The position numbers and the translations under genes were made by a program. A DNA stretch of 39,512 nt, from assembly GCA_903832395.1 (NCBI GenBank), contig CAILBF010000061.1, positions 1 through 39,512 of the forward strand. The letters are read 5' to 3'. This DNA is from an uncultured Actinomycetes bacterium. GTDB lineage: Bacteria; Actinomycetota; Actinomycetes; Nanopelagicales; Nanopelagicaceae. Below are positions 9,797-19,381 of this stretch, one piece after another. The first letter of the stretch is position 1, and each line of letters begins with the position of its first letter. The notes below the pieces were generated by a model, which had not been told where the DNA came from, searched no databases, and was given only the letters and a program-made list of their open reading frames with translations.

Positions 9797-10357
9797 GTGG
9801 CAACAACAGCTGATTTAAAAAATGGAATTACCTTAGACATTGAGGGTCAACTGTGGAACGTTGTTGAGTTTCAACATGTGAAGCCAGGCAAGGGTCCAGC
9901 TTTCGTGCGAACAAAGTTGAAGTCAGTTCTTACTGGAAAAGTCATTGACCGTACTTTTAACTCAGGCGTAAAGATCGATATTGAAATTTTAGAAAAGCGC
10001 GATATGCAGTTTTTATACAAAGAGGGCGAAGACTTTGTTTTCATGGACGCCAAGACTTTTGATCAAATGACTATTTCTATGGCTACCGTTGGCGAGATGG
10101 CCAACTACATGCTTGAAAACACCGATGCAGTTGTTGCAGTTCACGATGACAATCCTCTTTATATTGAACTTGCCGCTGCAGTACCACTAAAAATTACATA
10201 TACCGAACCTGGAATTCAGGGAGATCGCTCGTCAGGTGGCACAAAGCCAGCAACCGTTGAAACAGGCATCGAAATTCAAGTTCCATTATTTATTAAGCAA
10301 GATGAGATCGTCATGGTTGATACTCGTGATGGGTCTTACCAAGGCCGCGCTAACTAG
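9797..10357 (+). CDS. efp: Translation elongation factor P
   Basis: Relieves ribosome stalling at polyproline. 186 residues with the KOW-like N-terminal domain and two OB domains. The tip loop reads VKPGKGPAF with Lys32. This PGKGP loop is typical of actinobacterial EF-P, which is known to work with unmodified lysine in some species. The C-terminal OB domain has [16 protein letters not shown] and the terminal [13 protein letters not shown]. The GTG start at 9797 is supported by GGAG at 9785-9788 (8 nt spacing). It overlaps nusB by one base (TAGTG). Confidence 0.98.
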   Translation: MATTADLKNGITLDIEGQLWNVVEFQHVKPGKGPAFVRTKLKSVLTGKVIDRTFNSGVKIDIEILEKRDMQFLYKEGEDFVFMDAKTFDQMTISMATVGEMANYMLENTDAVVAVHDDNPLYIELAAAVPLKITYTEPGIQGDRSSGGTKPATVETGIEIQVPLFIKQDEIVMVDTRDGSYQGRAN

Positions 10358-10779
10358 TGTCGGCCCGCAGTAAAGCCCGAAAAGCGGCGCTAGATCTACT
10401 CTATGAGGCAGATATCCGCGGTACTAACGCGGTCGAAACGCTTACGCTTCGAGATGTAGTCCAAGAGGGTCCAGATGCACGACCAATTCGCGACTATACG
10501 CGCGAGTTAGTGGTTGGCGTTGGCGATAACTCGCGAAAGATCGACGAACTTATTACAACGTATGCCCAAGGTTGGGATATGGATCGATTGCCCGCCGTGG
10601 ATAGAAATATCTTGCGTCTTGGTATTTATGAAATTCTCTGGTCGGAGGCAATTCCAGATGGCGTAGCTATTGATGAAGCGCTGGCCTTAGCTAAAGAGTT
10701 ATCGACCGATGAGTCAGCGGGCTTTATTCACGGTGTATTGGGAAGAATCTCTTCCATCAAAGAGAGTTTAGCTATCTAA
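10357..10779 (+). CDS. nusB: Transcription antitermination factor NusB
   Basis: Small all-helical RNA-binding factor (140 residues) that pairs with NusE at boxA in rRNA operons. Motifs are ARKAALDLLYEADIRG at the N-terminus, then VVGVGDNSRKIDELI, DRNILRLGIYEILW and GFIHGVLGRI. It uses the GTG at 10357, overlapping the efp stop by one base. The gene converges on bldD and the two stops overlap by 8 nt (10772-10779), so there is no room for a separate terminator. Confidence 0.96.
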   Translation: MSARSKARKAALDLLYEADIRGTNAVETLTLRDVVQEGPDARPIRDYTRELVVGVGDNSRKIDELITTYAQGWDMDRLPAVDRNILRLGIYEILWSEAIPDGVAIDEALALAKELSTDESAGFIHGVLGRISSIKESLAI

Positions 10780-11260
10780 TTTTTAGCAGTAGTTTGTTGT
10801 CGATAAGTATTTCGTTGACTTCATCGTGAGTTTTACCTATGGCCAAAGCCAAGAGCGTTAAATCCTCTGATCGCATGGAGAGAATCTCGCCATTCCAGTC
10901 ATTTCTCAGTGCCACGATGCCACTTATATAGGTGATGATTGTTCGCAGGTGGAGATTGACGTGGCCCGTTCGCGATGCATTGCTACTCATCGCCCGTAAG
11001 GAACGCAGATCAATTACGGGTAAACGTGCAACCGAGGATGGCGTGACTGGTGCTTCAAGAAGATAGCTCAAAGGAACACCATAGAAATTGGCAATAAGTA
11101 TTGCTTTGCTGATGCTCAAACTTCGATCTCCGCGCTCATATGAGCCCAGGACAACGGCCTTAATTTTTCGGAGGCTCTTCGCCTCAACATCTGAGAGGGA
11201 TAGTCCTTTAGCGATTCGGATTGCCCGAATCCTGGCCGAAATCGATTCGCTTGTTGTCAT
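10772..11260 (-). CDS. bldD: BldD-type transcriptional regulator with c-di-GMP signature
   Basis: 162-residue regulator with an N-terminal XRE-type helix-turn-helix (ISARIRAIRIAKGLSLSDVEAKS, VLGSYERGDRSLSISKAI) and a C-terminal BldD domain. The C-terminal domain keeps the c-di-GMP signature RxD-X8-RxxD as RND-WNGEILSM-RSED (R119, D121, R130, D133). In Streptomyces BldD the same positions bind tetrameric c-di-GMP and trigger dimerisation on DNA. The nusB-bldD-pyrR position is the Streptomyces one. I chose the ATG at 11260, not the ORF-track start at 11344, because homology begins here and a TACCCT hexamer lies 7 nt upstream (leaderless). What it controls in a small planktonic cell is not visible. 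Confidence 0.9.
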   Translation of the reverse strand: MTTSESISARIRAIRIAKGLSLSDVEAKSLRKIKAVVLGSYERGDRSLSISKAILIANFYGVPLSYLLEAPVTPSSVARLPVIDLRSLRAMSSNASRTGHVNLHLRTIITYISGIVALRNDWNGEILSMRSEDLTLLALAIGKTHDEVNEILIDNKLLLKIR

Positions 11261-11267
11261 AGTGGGC

Positions 11268-11273
11268 AGGGTA
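11268..11273 (-). promoter_or_regulatory. -10 element (TACCCT) of bldD
   Basis: Read on the minus strand, TACCCT lies 7 nt before the bldD ATG (11260) and no SD is present. This fits leaderless transcription and supports the short bldD start. Confidence 0.5.
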
Positions 11274-11324
11274 GTTCGCCGCGGCGTCGGGGAAGTGGCG
11301 ATATCCACAGGTAGATAGAAGCGA

Positions 11325-11333
11325 TGGTATGCT
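11325..11333 (+). promoter_or_regulatory. Extended -10 promoter of the pyr operon (TGG-TATGCT)
   Basis: TATGCT at 11328-11333 is preceded by TG at 11325-11326 (TGN extended -10). A start 6-7 nt downstream would fall at about 11340, just before the 5' arm of the PyrR-type hairpin at 11344, so the mRNA would begin with that hairpin. No convincing -35 is seen. Confidence 0.55.
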
Positions 11334-11343
11334 CGCCCACGCA

Positions 11344-11380
11344 TCCTTTAACGACCCATCCTGAGAGATGGGGAAGGAGA
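11344..11380 (+). promoter_or_regulatory. Probable PyrR-binding RNA hairpin overlapping the pyrR SD
   Basis: The leader folds as a lower stem UCCUU/AAGGA (11344-11348 with 11374-11378, plus a U-G pair 11349/11373), a one-sided purine-rich bulge AACGA (11350-11354), a perfect upper stem CCCAUC/GAUGGG (11355-11360 with 11367-11372) and the hexaloop CUGAGA (11361-11366). The loop fits the PyrR consensus CNGNGA, and bulge plus two stems are the known binding-loop shape. The lower stem contains the SD (GGAAGGAGA, 11372-11380) for the ATG at 11386. PyrR bound with UMP would hide the SD. PyrR-dependent translational repression of this kind is known in mycobacteria. Confidence 0.78.
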
Positions 11381-11385
11381 TTTAC

Positions 11386-11913
11386 ATGAGTGTTGCCATG
11401 TCCGCACAGGATATTTCACGTGCGTTGATTCGTATTTCCCACGAGATTCTTGAAGCTAACTCCGATGCCACAAAGATTACTCTCCTGGGTATTCCAACGC
11501 GTGGAGCCCACCTTGCCCAACGAATTGCCACGATCATGGCCGGTATTACTGGGCACGATATCCCGGTTGGAATGCTGGATATAACGCTGCATCGCGATGA
11601 CTTAAGACTTCGTCCACCTCGAGCGATCATGCCGACAAATATTCCCGTCGAGGGAATCAATGGGCGAGATGTTGTACTTATCGATGATGTTCTCTTCTCT
11701 GGACGAACGATTCGCGCTGCCTTAGATGCATTGGGGGAGATTGGTCGACCTCGTACCGTTCAATTGGCGGTTCTGGTCGATAGAGGCCACCGTGAGCTGC
11801 CTATTAGAGCTGATTACGTAGGCAAAAATCTGCCGACATCAACTGTGCAATCAGTGAAAGTTCAATTGACTGAGATTGATAGCGTTGACGAAGTTTTGAT
11901 TGAAGATAACTAA
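11386..11913 (+). CDS. pyrR: PyrR, pyrimidine operon regulator / uracil phosphoribosyltransferase
   Basis: 175-residue bifunctional protein: RNA-binding repressor of the pyr operon and usually weak UPRTase. The PRPP-binding loop is [21 protein letters not shown]. Other family blocks are [25 protein letters not shown] and [26 protein letters not shown]. The ATG at 11386 is preferred over 11368 because GGAAGGAGA ends 5 nt before it and 11368 falls within the regulatory hairpin. The stop overlaps pyrB (TAATG). Its own leader carries a PyrR-type binding loop, so feedback by UMP is expected. Confidence 0.97.
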   Translation: MSVAMSAQDISRALIRISHEILEANSDATKITLLGIPTRGAHLAQRIATIMAGITGHDIPVGMLDITLHRDDLRLRPPRAIMPTNIPVEGINGRDVVLIDDVLFSGRTIRAALDALGEIGRPRTVQLAVLVDRGHRELPIRADYVGKNLPTSTVQSVKVQLTEIDSVDEVLIEDN

Positions 11914-12860
11914 TGCGCCACTTACTCTCGATCTCCGACCTAACAAAGCTAGAAGCGATCTCAATCTTAGACACGGCAACTGAGTTATCGCGTATCAGCG
12001 ACGGAGCCGTCAAGAAACTTCCAACTTTGCGCGGACGTACAATCGTCAATCTATTCGCAGAAGACTCCACCAGAACGCGAATCTCATTTGAAGCCGCCGC
12101 CAAGCGTCTATCGGCCGATGTTATTAACTTTTCAGCTAAAGGCTCGAGCGTGAGTAAAGGCGAGTCGTTAAAAGATACGGCACTTACTCTTCAAGCGATG
12201 GGCGCCGATGCGGTAATCATTCGTCACGGTGCATCAGGCGCACCTCAACGTCTTGCCGATTCAGAGTGGATGCATGGAAGCGTCATCAATGCCGGTGATG
12301 GTACCCATGAACATCCAAGTCAAGCCCTACTCGATGCGTTCACAATGAGAAAACACCTCGGAAAGGGAAGTTCAGATTTAGCTGGCATACGAGTTGCCAT
12401 CGTTGGCGACGTTCTCCACTCACGTGTAGCTCGATCGAATGTTTTGCTTCTAACTCTTTTAGGGGCGAGTGTCACTTTAGTTGCACCACCAACACTTCTA
12501 CCAGTCGGTGTAACTTCATGGCCAGTAACGATTTCTTATGATTTAGATAGCGTGATTGCAAACGTTGATGTCGTCATGATGTTGCGAGTGCAACAGGAGC
12601 GCATGACCGATTTGTTCTTCCCTAATGCCCGCGAATATTCGAGATATTTTGGTCTCAATACCGAGCGCTTAAAATTAATGGCGCCTAATGCAATAGTTAT
12701 GCACCCAGGTCCAATGAATCGCGGATTAGAGATTGCCGCAGAAGTTGCCGACAGTGCCCGATCTGTAATCGTTGAACAAGTAGCTAACGGCGTGAGCGTA
12801 CGAATGGCTATTTTGTACGTCTTACTTGCAGGTCATCCTTTGGAAGCAGGTGCTAATTAA
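11913..12860 (+). CDS. pyrB: Aspartate carbamoyltransferase catalytic subunit
   Basis: Condenses carbamoyl phosphate with aspartate, the committed step of pyrimidine synthesis. 315 residues, with no separate regulatory PyrI gene beside it. The carbamoyl-phosphate site is [20 protein letters not shown]. Other motifs are the family sequence [29 protein letters not shown] and [11 protein letters not shown]. Coupled by TAATG overlaps to both pyrR and pyrC. Confidence 0.98.
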   Translation: MRHLLSISDLTKLEAISILDTATELSRISDGAVKKLPTLRGRTIVNLFAEDSTRTRISFEAAAKRLSADVINFSAKGSSVSKGESLKDTALTLQAMGADAVIIRHGASGAPQRLADSEWMHGSVINAGDGTHEHPSQALLDAFTMRKHLGKGSSDLAGIRVAIVGDVLHSRVARSNVLLLTLLGASVTLVAPPTLLPVGVTSWPVTISYDLDSVIANVDVVMMLRVQQERMTDLFFPNAREYSRYFGLNTERLKLMAPNAIVMHPGPMNRGLEIAAEVADSARSVIVEQVANGVSVRMAILYVLLAGHPLEAGAN

Positions 12861-14170
12861 TGTCAACACAACGCTATCTAATTAAAAATGCGCGTTTAGC
12901 CGCAGGCAATGCCACAGATGTACTGGTAGTAGACGGCGTTATTAGTGCGGTATCGACAAACATTTCAGATCACGAAGCAACGGTGATTGATGCTAAATCC
13001 TCGATTGTTCTGCCTGGCTTAGTTGATTTACATACGCACCTGCGCCAACCTGGACGCGAAGATGCCGAGAGCGTTCTCTCCGGTTCACGTGCTGGCGCAA
13101 AAGGTGGATTCACGGCGCTCTCTGCCATGGCAAATACGTCACCAGTTGCTGATAACGCTGGCGTTGTAGAACAAGTATTTCGTTTAGGACAAGAAGCGGG
13201 ATATTTAGATGTCTTTCCTATCGGCGCAGTAACTGCAGGTCTTAAGGGAGAATCTCTATCAGAGATCGGCGCGATGGCCGATTCCATTGCTCGCGTTCGA
13301 GTTTTTAGCGATGATGGAAACTGCGTCTTTGATCCCTTGGTAATGCGTAGAGCTCTTGAATACATTAAGGCCTTTGATGGTGTCATTGCACAGCATGCAC
13401 AAGAGCCTCGACTAACAGTTGGTGCGCAGATGAACGAGGGCGAAGTCTCCTCTATCTTGGGACTTAAAGGTTGGCCAGCAATTGCCGAAGAGGCGATAAT
13501 TGCTCGAGATGTTTTGCTCACTGATCACGTTAAGTCCAGACTTCATGTTTGCCATGTTACGACCGCTGGGGGAGTTGAGATAATTCGTTGGGCGAAAGCT
13601 CGCGGAATTAATGTGACTGCCGAGGTAACTCCTCATCATCTCTTATTAACCGATGAACTTGCCCGCTCTTATGATCCGATATTTAAAGTTAATCCACCGC
13701 TTCGAAGTGAACGCGATGTCATGGCGCTTCGTGAAGGGTTAGCCGAAGGAATTATCGATATCGTTGCAACCGATCATGCACCACACACTATGGAGAGTAA
13801 AGAGTGCGAATGGCAGGAGGCCTCATTCGGAATGTTGGGTCTTGAAACCGCATTATCAATCGTTCAGAAAACTATGGTTGATACTGGTCTCATGAATTGG
13901 GAAGCGGTCGCAGATCGTTTATCAACGGCCCCAGCACGCATAGCCGGCTATAGCCAGCAAGGTAACAATCTTGCAGTAGGTTCTGCGGCCAATCTCACAA
14001 TCATTAACCCAGCTGCGAGTTGGTTAGTTGATCGCGATTTAGTGGCTTCTAAGAGCCGAAATACGCCTTTCCACGGCTTTGAACTTCCTGGCGTAGTCAC
14101 TCACACTTTCTACAATGGCATTCCAACGCTCATTGATGGCGCACTTGTCGCCCCGACTGGTTCGCGATGA
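12860..14170 (+). CDS. pyrC: Dihydroorotase (class I)
   Basis: Zinc amidohydrolase that closes carbamoyl-aspartate to dihydroorotate. 436 residues, the long class I form. The metal-binding motif HTHLRQPGRED lies near residue 60. The class I Asp pair is in VRVFSDDGNCVF, histidines in IAQHAQEPRL and LHVCHVTTAGG, and the catalytic Asp in IVATDHAPHT. It overlaps pyrB (TAATG) and carA (ATGA). Confidence 0.98.
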   Translation: MSTQRYLIKNARLAAGNATDVLVVDGVISAVSTNISDHEATVIDAKSSIVLPGLVDLHTHLRQPGREDAESVLSGSRAGAKGGFTALSAMANTSPVADNAGVVEQVFRLGQEAGYLDVFPIGAVTAGLKGESLSEIGAMADSIARVRVFSDDGNCVFDPLVMRRALEYIKAFDGVIAQHAQEPRLTVGAQMNEGEVSSILGLKGWPAIAEEAIIARDVLLTDHVKSRLHVCHVTTAGGVEIIRWAKARGINVTAEVTPHHLLLTDELARSYDPIFKVNPPLRSERDVMALREGLAEGIIDIVATDHAPHTMESKECEWQEASFGMLGLETALSIVQKTMVDTGLMNWEAVADRLSTAPARIAGYSQQGNNLAVGSAANLTIINPAASWLVDRDLVASKSRNTPFHGFELPGVVTHTFYNGIPTLIDGALVAPTGSR

Positions 14171-15282
14171 GTACCGCATTTTTCGTCCTTGACGACGGCC
14201 GAATTTTTGAAGGTAAGAGCTGGGGCGCCGAAGGCAAAGTATTTGGTGAGGCCGTATTCCAAACTGGCATGACGGGTTATCAAGAGACCTTAACCGATCC
14301 TTCGTATCACAAGCAGGTAGTAGTTATGACTGCGCCACATATCGGAAACACCGGAGTGAATAAGGAAGATAATGAATCGGCGAAGATTTGGGTTGCAGGC
14401 TTTGTGGTTCGTAATCCTTCAACGCTGACCTCTAATTGGCGCAGCGAAAATGATTTGGAGACCGAGTTAATTGATCAGAATATTGTGGGTATCCAAGGCG
14501 TTGATACCCGCGCGATAACTCGCCATTTGCGTGATCGTGGTTCGATGCGTGTGGGTATTTTCTCCGGATTAGAGTTAAGTCGCGAAGAGATGGTTGTCGA
14601 AGTTCGAAAGTCAGAGTCGATGACCGGTGCTTTTTTAGTAGCTGATGTTTCAACACCCGTTTCTTACATCGTTCCTGCAATTGGTGAGAAGAAATTCGTT
14701 GTGGCGGCAATTGATTTAGGCATTAAGGGTGCAACACCGCGAGCTTTGGCAGAGCGTGGCGTTGAAGTACATGTGTTGCCCTTTAATTCAACGGTAGAGC
14801 AAATTCTTAGCTTGAATCCAGATGGTGTTTTTCTTTCAAATGGTCCGGGGGATCCCGCATCAATGGTCGAGACTATAGAAATGGTTCGCGAGATTTTGTT
14901 GAAGGAGATTCCAATCTTCGGTATCTGTTTCGGCCATCAAATTTTAGGTAGAGCTTTAGGTTTCGAAACATATAAGTTAACTTTCGGCCATCGTGGTATC
15001 AATCAACCGGTGATCGACAAAAATACGGGTAAAGTTGAGATCACATCGCACAACCATGGTTTTGCTCTTAAAGCACCTACGGATAGCCAGTTTTCAACGG
15101 TATACGGCAGTGGAGAGGTCACTCACGTCTCACTCAATGATGGCGTTGTCGAAGGTCTACAACTTCTAGATCGGCCAGCATTTTCAGTGCAATATCACCC
15201 AGAGGCGGCCGCAGGTCCCCACGATGCCGCCTATCTCTTTGATCGTTTCGTCGATTTAATGGCTAAGAAAGTACGTGCATAA
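14167..15282 (+). CDS. carA: Carbamoyl-phosphate synthase, glutamine-hydrolysing small subunit
   Basis: Provides ammonia from glutamine to CarB through a tunnel. 371 residues. The N-terminal CPSase small-chain domain has [22 protein letters not shown]. The C-terminal class I amidotransferase has the SNGPGDP oxyanion motif, the nucleophile Cys in [16 protein letters not shown] and the His/Glu pair in [15 protein letters not shown]. Start ATG 14167 overlaps pyrC, and the stop overlaps carB (TAATG). The product also feeds arginine synthesis; no arg gene is nearby. Confidence 0.98.
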   Translation: MSTAFFVLDDGRIFEGKSWGAEGKVFGEAVFQTGMTGYQETLTDPSYHKQVVVMTAPHIGNTGVNKEDNESAKIWVAGFVVRNPSTLTSNWRSENDLETELIDQNIVGIQGVDTRAITRHLRDRGSMRVGIFSGLELSREEMVVEVRKSESMTGAFLVADVSTPVSYIVPAIGEKKFVVAAIDLGIKGATPRALAERGVEVHVLPFNSTVEQILSLNPDGVFLSNGPGDPASMVETIEMVREILLKEIPIFGICFGHQILGRALGFETYKLTFGHRGINQPVIDKNTGKVEITSHNHGFALKAPTDSQFSTVYGSGEVTHVSLNDGVVEGLQLLDRPAFSVQYHPEAAAGPHDAAYLFDRFVDLMAKKVRA

Positions 15283-18200
15283 TGCCATTAGATCCAACGA
15301 TTAAATCGGTTCTAGTCATCGGTAGTGGCCCTATCGTTATTGGCCAAGCTTGTGAGTTCGATTATTCCGGAACACAGGCCTGTCGAGTTCTTCGCGAAGA
15401 GGGCATTCGCGTCATTCTTGTGAATTCCAATCCAGCAACGATCATGACCGACCCTGAGTTTGCCGATGCAACATATATTGAGCCAATTACTCCAGAAGTC
15501 ATTGAAAAAATAATTGCCCATGAAAAACCCGATGCGGTATTGGCAACGCTGGGTGGACAGACGGCGCTAAATGCCGCGATAGGTTTATTTGAGCGCGGAA
15601 CATTAGCGAAGTATGGCGTTGCATTGATTGGTGCAGATGTTGCTGCGATTCAGCGCGGAGAAAACCGCGAACTGTTCCGAGGAATCGTTGAAAAAGTTGG
15701 TGGCGAGTCAGCTAAGTCGATTATCTGTCACACGATGGAAGAGATTTTCATCGCAGTGCAATCACTGAACTATCCAGTTGTGGTGCGACCTTCATTTACT
15801 ATGGGTGGTCTTGGCTCAGGTATCGCATTTGATGAAATCGAACTTCGTCAAATAGCTGGGGCTGGACTGCGGCACAGCCCAACATCTGAGGTTCTTCTTG
15901 AAGAGTCGATCATTGGGTGGAAAGAGTACGAACTAGAGGTTATGCGTGATCGCAAAGATAACGTGGTTATCGTGTGCAGTATTGAAAACCTCGATCCAAT
16001 GGGAGTTCACACAGGTGATTCAATAACCGTGGCTCCGGCTATGACTTTGACCGATGTTGAGTATCAGAAACTGCGTGATTTATCCCTTGATATTATCCGT
16101 GAAGTTGGCGTTGATACAGGTGGCTGTAACATCCAATTCGCAATTAACCCAGCTAATGGGCGGATTATTGTTATTGAAATGAATCCACGAGTATCGCGTT
16201 CAAGTGCTTTAGCATCAAAAGCCACTGGCTTCCCAATTGCCAAGATAGCTACGAAGTTAGCGATTGGTTATACGTTGGATGAGATTCAAAACGATATTAC
16301 GAAAGTTACTCCTGCTTCATTTGAACCAACCTTGGACTACGTAGTTGTGAAAGTTCCACGTTTTGCCTTTGAAAAATTTGCGGATGCCGATCCACGATTA
16401 ACCACCACCATGAAGAGTGTTGGCGAGGCTATGGCAATTGGCCGATCTTTTTCCGAAGCTCTCATGAAGGCGCTACGTTCACTAGAGCGCAAAGAGGCGA
16501 TATTTGCGTGGCCGACAGTGAGCGCCAATGAGAAGAACGAACTTCTGCAATCAATGCAAATTCCAACAGAGTACCGTTTGCAGCAAGTGCAACGTGCGCT
16601 GTGGGGCGGGGCAACGATTTATGAGGTTTTCAACGCTTGCAAGATTGACCCTTGGTATTTGCGTCAAATTGAAATTATTAATCAACATGCCGCTCTTATT
16701 TCCCTACCTGGGGATTTGAGTTTACAGATCCTCAAAGATGCCAAATCGGCAGGTTTCTCAGATGCTCAAATTGCAGAGTTACGAGGCATCAGTGAAGATG
16801 AAGTCCGACGGTTACGACATCACTTTGGACTTCGCCCCGTCTATAAAACCGTTGATACATGTGCCGCCGAATTCGAAGCTTTCACCCCGTATCACTACTC
16901 AAGTTATGAAGAAGAAAGTGAAGTCCGAACACGCACTACGCCAGCAGTCATAATCTTAGGAAGCGGGCCTAATCGCATCGGCCAGGGAATCGAATTTGAT
17001 TATTCATGCGTGCATGCATCTTTTGCACTACGCGCAGCCGGATATGAAACCATCATGATTAACTGCAATCCAGAGACAGTGTCGACTGATTACGACACAA
17101 GCAACCGACTCTATTTCGAACCGCTTACACTCGAGGATGTTCTGGAAGTCATTGCGGCAGAGAGCGCAGCTGGCCCACTACTTGGCGTCATTACTCAATT
17201 GGGCGGGCAGACACCTTTGGGGCTGGCTGCCGGCTTGAAAGCTAATGGCGTAACTATTTTGGGTACGAGCCCTGAAGCAATCAATTTAGCTGAAGAGCGC
17301 GGAGCTTTTGGCGATATCTTGGCCCAGCAGGGTTTGAACGCCCCAGAGTTTGGAATGGCTTCATCCGAGTTAGAGGCGATAACTATTGCCACTCGCATCG
17401 GTTACCCAGTTCTCGTTCGCCCATCCTTTGTTTTAGGTGGTCGTGGAATGGAAATTGTTTATGACGATGGCGCGCTCGGTGGTTTCATTACGCGCGCTAC
17501 CGATATCACGCCAGATCATCCAGTTTTAGTTGATCGTTTTCTCGATAGCGCAATTGAAATCGATGTTGACGCGCTATTTGATGGCACTGAACTCTTTCTT
17601 GGTGGCGTCATGGAGCACATTGAAGAGGCGGGCATTCATAGTGGTGACAGCGCTTGCGTGCTTCCCTCAATGACAATTACCCCGTCACAGCTAGCTGAGA
17701 TCAAAGTTGCGACAACTAAAATTGCGCAAGGCGTCGGAGTGCTTGGATTAATTAATATTCAATTCGCTATTGCAGATAGTGTTCTATATGTTTTGGAAGC
17801 AAATCCTCGAGCCTCTCGAACAGTTCCATTTGTAAGCAAAGCAACTGGTATCGCACTAGCTAAAGCGGCCGCCAGAATTTCACTTGGCTCAACTATTGCC
17901 GAGTTGCGCATCGAAGGAATGTTGCCGCTAATCGGTGACGGTGTAGCTAAAGGAATTTCAGTTAAAGAGGCCGTACTTCCGTGGAATCGCTTTCGTCGAA
18001 CCGATGGCCGCGGTGTCGATGCAATTCTCGGTCCAGAGATGCGCTCCACTGGCGAAGTCATGGGAATCTCACCCGGCTTTGGTGAGAGCTATGCCAAATC
18101 TCAAATTGCCGCCTTTGGGCCGCTTCCAAAACATGGAACCGTCTTTATCTCACTGGCGGACAAGGACAAAGCATCGGGAATCGATGCCGCCAAAGGTCTG

Positions 18201-18542
18201 GCCGCTCTTGGTTTTACTATTTTGGCCACAGAAGGTACTTCAAAGTATTTAATTGAGCATGGTGTGGTTTCAATCGCAGTTCGCAAGAACTCAGATGGCA
18301 CAGGGCCTATGGGGGAGCGCACCATCGTTGAAATCATTAATTCGGGAGACATTGACTTGGTTATTAATACACCTGTTGGACGGGGCACGCGCGCCGATGG
18401 TTGGCTTATTCGCACAGCCGCTGTTCAGCGCTCCATCCCAATCATTACCACTACAGCAGGTTTCAATGCTGCAGTAGAAGGCATACGTTTTCTACAATCA
18501 AACGAGCCTTCGATTAAACCTTTGCAGGAGTGGTTGGCATAG
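15282..18542 (+). CDS. carB: Carbamoyl-phosphate synthase large subunit
   Basis: Makes carbamoyl phosphate from bicarbonate, ammonia and two ATP. 1086 residues with the usual internal duplication. The first ATP-grasp half begins [26 protein letters not shown]. The second begins at about residue 555 with [24 protein letters not shown]. Between them is an oligomerisation region. The C-terminal MGS-like allosteric domain (from about residue 940; [27 protein letters not shown]) is the usual site for UMP and ornithine control. Full length, no frame break. It overlaps carA by one base. Confidence 0.99.
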   Translation: MPLDPTIKSVLVIGSGPIVIGQACEFDYSGTQACRVLREEGIRVILVNSNPATIMTDPEFADATYIEPITPEVIEKIIAHEKPDAVLATLGGQTALNAAIGLFERGTLAKYGVALIGADVAAIQRGENRELFRGIVEKVGGESAKSIICHTMEEIFIAVQSLNYPVVVRPSFTMGGLGSGIAFDEIELRQIAGAGLRHSPTSEVLLEESIIGWKEYELEVMRDRKDNVVIVCSIENLDPMGVHTGDSITVAPAMTLTDVEYQKLRDLSLDIIREVGVDTGGCNIQFAINPANGRIIVIEMNPRVSRSSALASKATGFPIAKIATKLAIGYTLDEIQNDITKVTPASFEPTLDYVVVKVPRFAFEKFADADPRLTTTMKSVGEAMAIGRSFSEALMKALRSLERKEAIFAWPTVSANEKNELLQSMQIPTEYRLQQVQRALWGGATIYEVFNACKIDPWYLRQIEIINQHAALISLPGDLSLQILKDAKSAGFSDAQIAELRGISEDEVRRLRHHFGLRPVYKTVDTCAAEFEAFTPYHYSSYEEESEVRTRTTPAVIILGSGPNRIGQGIEFDYSCVHASFALRAAGYETIMINCNPETVSTDYDTSNRLYFEPLTLEDVLEVIAAESAAGPLLGVITQLGGQTPLGLAAGLKANGVTILGTSPEAINLAEERGAFGDILAQQGLNAPEFGMASSELEAITIATRIGYPVLVRPSFVLGGRGMEIVYDDGALGGFITRATDITPDHPVLVDRFLDSAIEIDVDALFDGTELFLGGVMEHIEEAGIHSGDSACVLPSMTITPSQLAEIKVATTKIAQGVGVLGLINIQFAIADSVLYVLEANPRASRTVPFVSKATGIALAKAAARISLGSTIAELRIEGMLPLIGDGVAKGISVKEAVLPWNRFRRTDGRGVDAILGPEMRSTGEVMGISPGFGESYAKSQIAAFGPLPKHGTVFISLADKDKASGIDAAKGLAALGFTILATEGTSKYLIEHGVVSIAVRKNSDGTGPMGERTIVEIINSGDIDLVINTPVGRGTRADGWLIRTAAVQRSIPIITTTAGFNAAVEGIRFLQSNEPSIKPLQEWLA

Positions 18543-18544
18543 AT

Positions 18545-19381
18545 ATGAGTCAGATTAATAAAAATGCCAAGGCGATAAGCGCGACGTTAGTGAGCAATAA
18601 ACGCGTTGGGCAGTACCACCAATTGATTATTAACGTTGGTGATATTGCGAGTGTGTGCAAACCAGGTAACTTCGTTGCAATAAGTGTTGGCGGAGACAGT
18701 TCGAGAATGGTGTTGCGACGCGCATTTGCGATCTCCCGAGTTTCTACCAACTCTACTTTTGGCGGAACAATGGAGCTCATCGTTGCTCCCCATGGTTCTG
18801 GTAGTAAATGGTTATGCGCACAAGCTGAAGGCGCGATTTTGGATGTCGTTGCCCCCTTAGGAACGGCCTTTGGAATTCCAACAGAACCGGTACAGGTTTT
18901 GTTGGTTGGCGGCGGGTATGGATCAGCTCCACTATTTGGTTTAGCTGAAGTTCTTAACGCACGAGGTTGCCGCGTAGACATGCTGCTTGGCGCCAGTACG
19001 GCAGCAAAAATTTATGCGCCCATGGAGGGCAAACGTTCCGTTAATTCACTTCGAATTTATACCGAAGACGGTTCGATGGGACAGTTGGGCCGCGTAACCG
19101 ATCCAATTGCCTCGCTCATAGCCGATCTCAATATCGCCGTCATTTACTCGTGCGGACCAATGGGGATGTTATCTGCCATTAATTCAATTACTAATGGCAC
19201 CGAAGTTGTTCATCAATGTGCAGTTGAAGAGTCAATGGCCTGTGGAATTGGTATCTGCATGACTTGCGTTATTCCGGTCGCCGATGAGTCTGGAAACATT
19301 GCAATGCTCCGTAGCTGTATCGACGGGCCTGTCATGGATGGCGCATCAGTAGCGTGGGACAAAGTGGGTCAGGTTCTATGA
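18545..19381 (+). CDS. pyrK: Dihydroorotate dehydrogenase electron-transfer subunit PyrK
   Basis: FAD and [2Fe-2S] subunit that links class 1B dihydroorotate dehydrogenase to NAD+. 278 residues from ATG 18545; the ORF-track GTG at 18530 lies inside carB and is less likely. A ferredoxin-reductase-like FAD domain shows LRRAFAISRVS. An NAD-binding domain follows with VLLVGGGYGSAPLFGLAE and YSCGPMGML. The C-terminal cluster ligands are in VEESMACGIGICMTCVIPV and LRSCIDGPVMDG. It lies between carB and pyrD, as in Bacillus-type operons, and its stop overlaps pyrD (ATGA). Confidence 0.95.
   Translation: MSQINKNAKAISATLVSNKRVGQYHQLIINVGDIASVCKPGNFVAISVGGDSSRMVLRRAFAISRVSTNSTFGGTMELIVAPHGSGSKWLCAQAEGAILDVVAPLGTAFGIPTEPVQVLLVGGGYGSAPLFGLAEVLNARGCRVDMLLGASTAAKIYAPMEGKRSVNSLRIYTEDGSMGQLGRVTDPIASLIADLNIAVIYSCGPMGMLSAINSITNGTEVVHQCAVEESMACGIGICMTCVIPVADESGNIAMLRSCIDGPVMDGASVAWDKVGQVL

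Noticed and set aside
11261-11275. BldD box overlapping the bldD -10 (AGTGGGCAGGGTAGT)
   Set aside because: Only one half-site (CAGNGT) fits the palindromic consensus as I recall it; the other half does not, so it was not listed as an operator.
11261-11344. 28-residue N-terminal extension of BldD in the ORF track
   Set aside because: BldD homology starts at the ATG at 11260, where a -10 element sits 7 nt upstream; the extension covers the pyrR promoter region.
12970-13521. 183-aa minus-strand ORF inside pyrC
   Set aside because: Shadow frame of dihydroorotase; composition typical of antisense reading.
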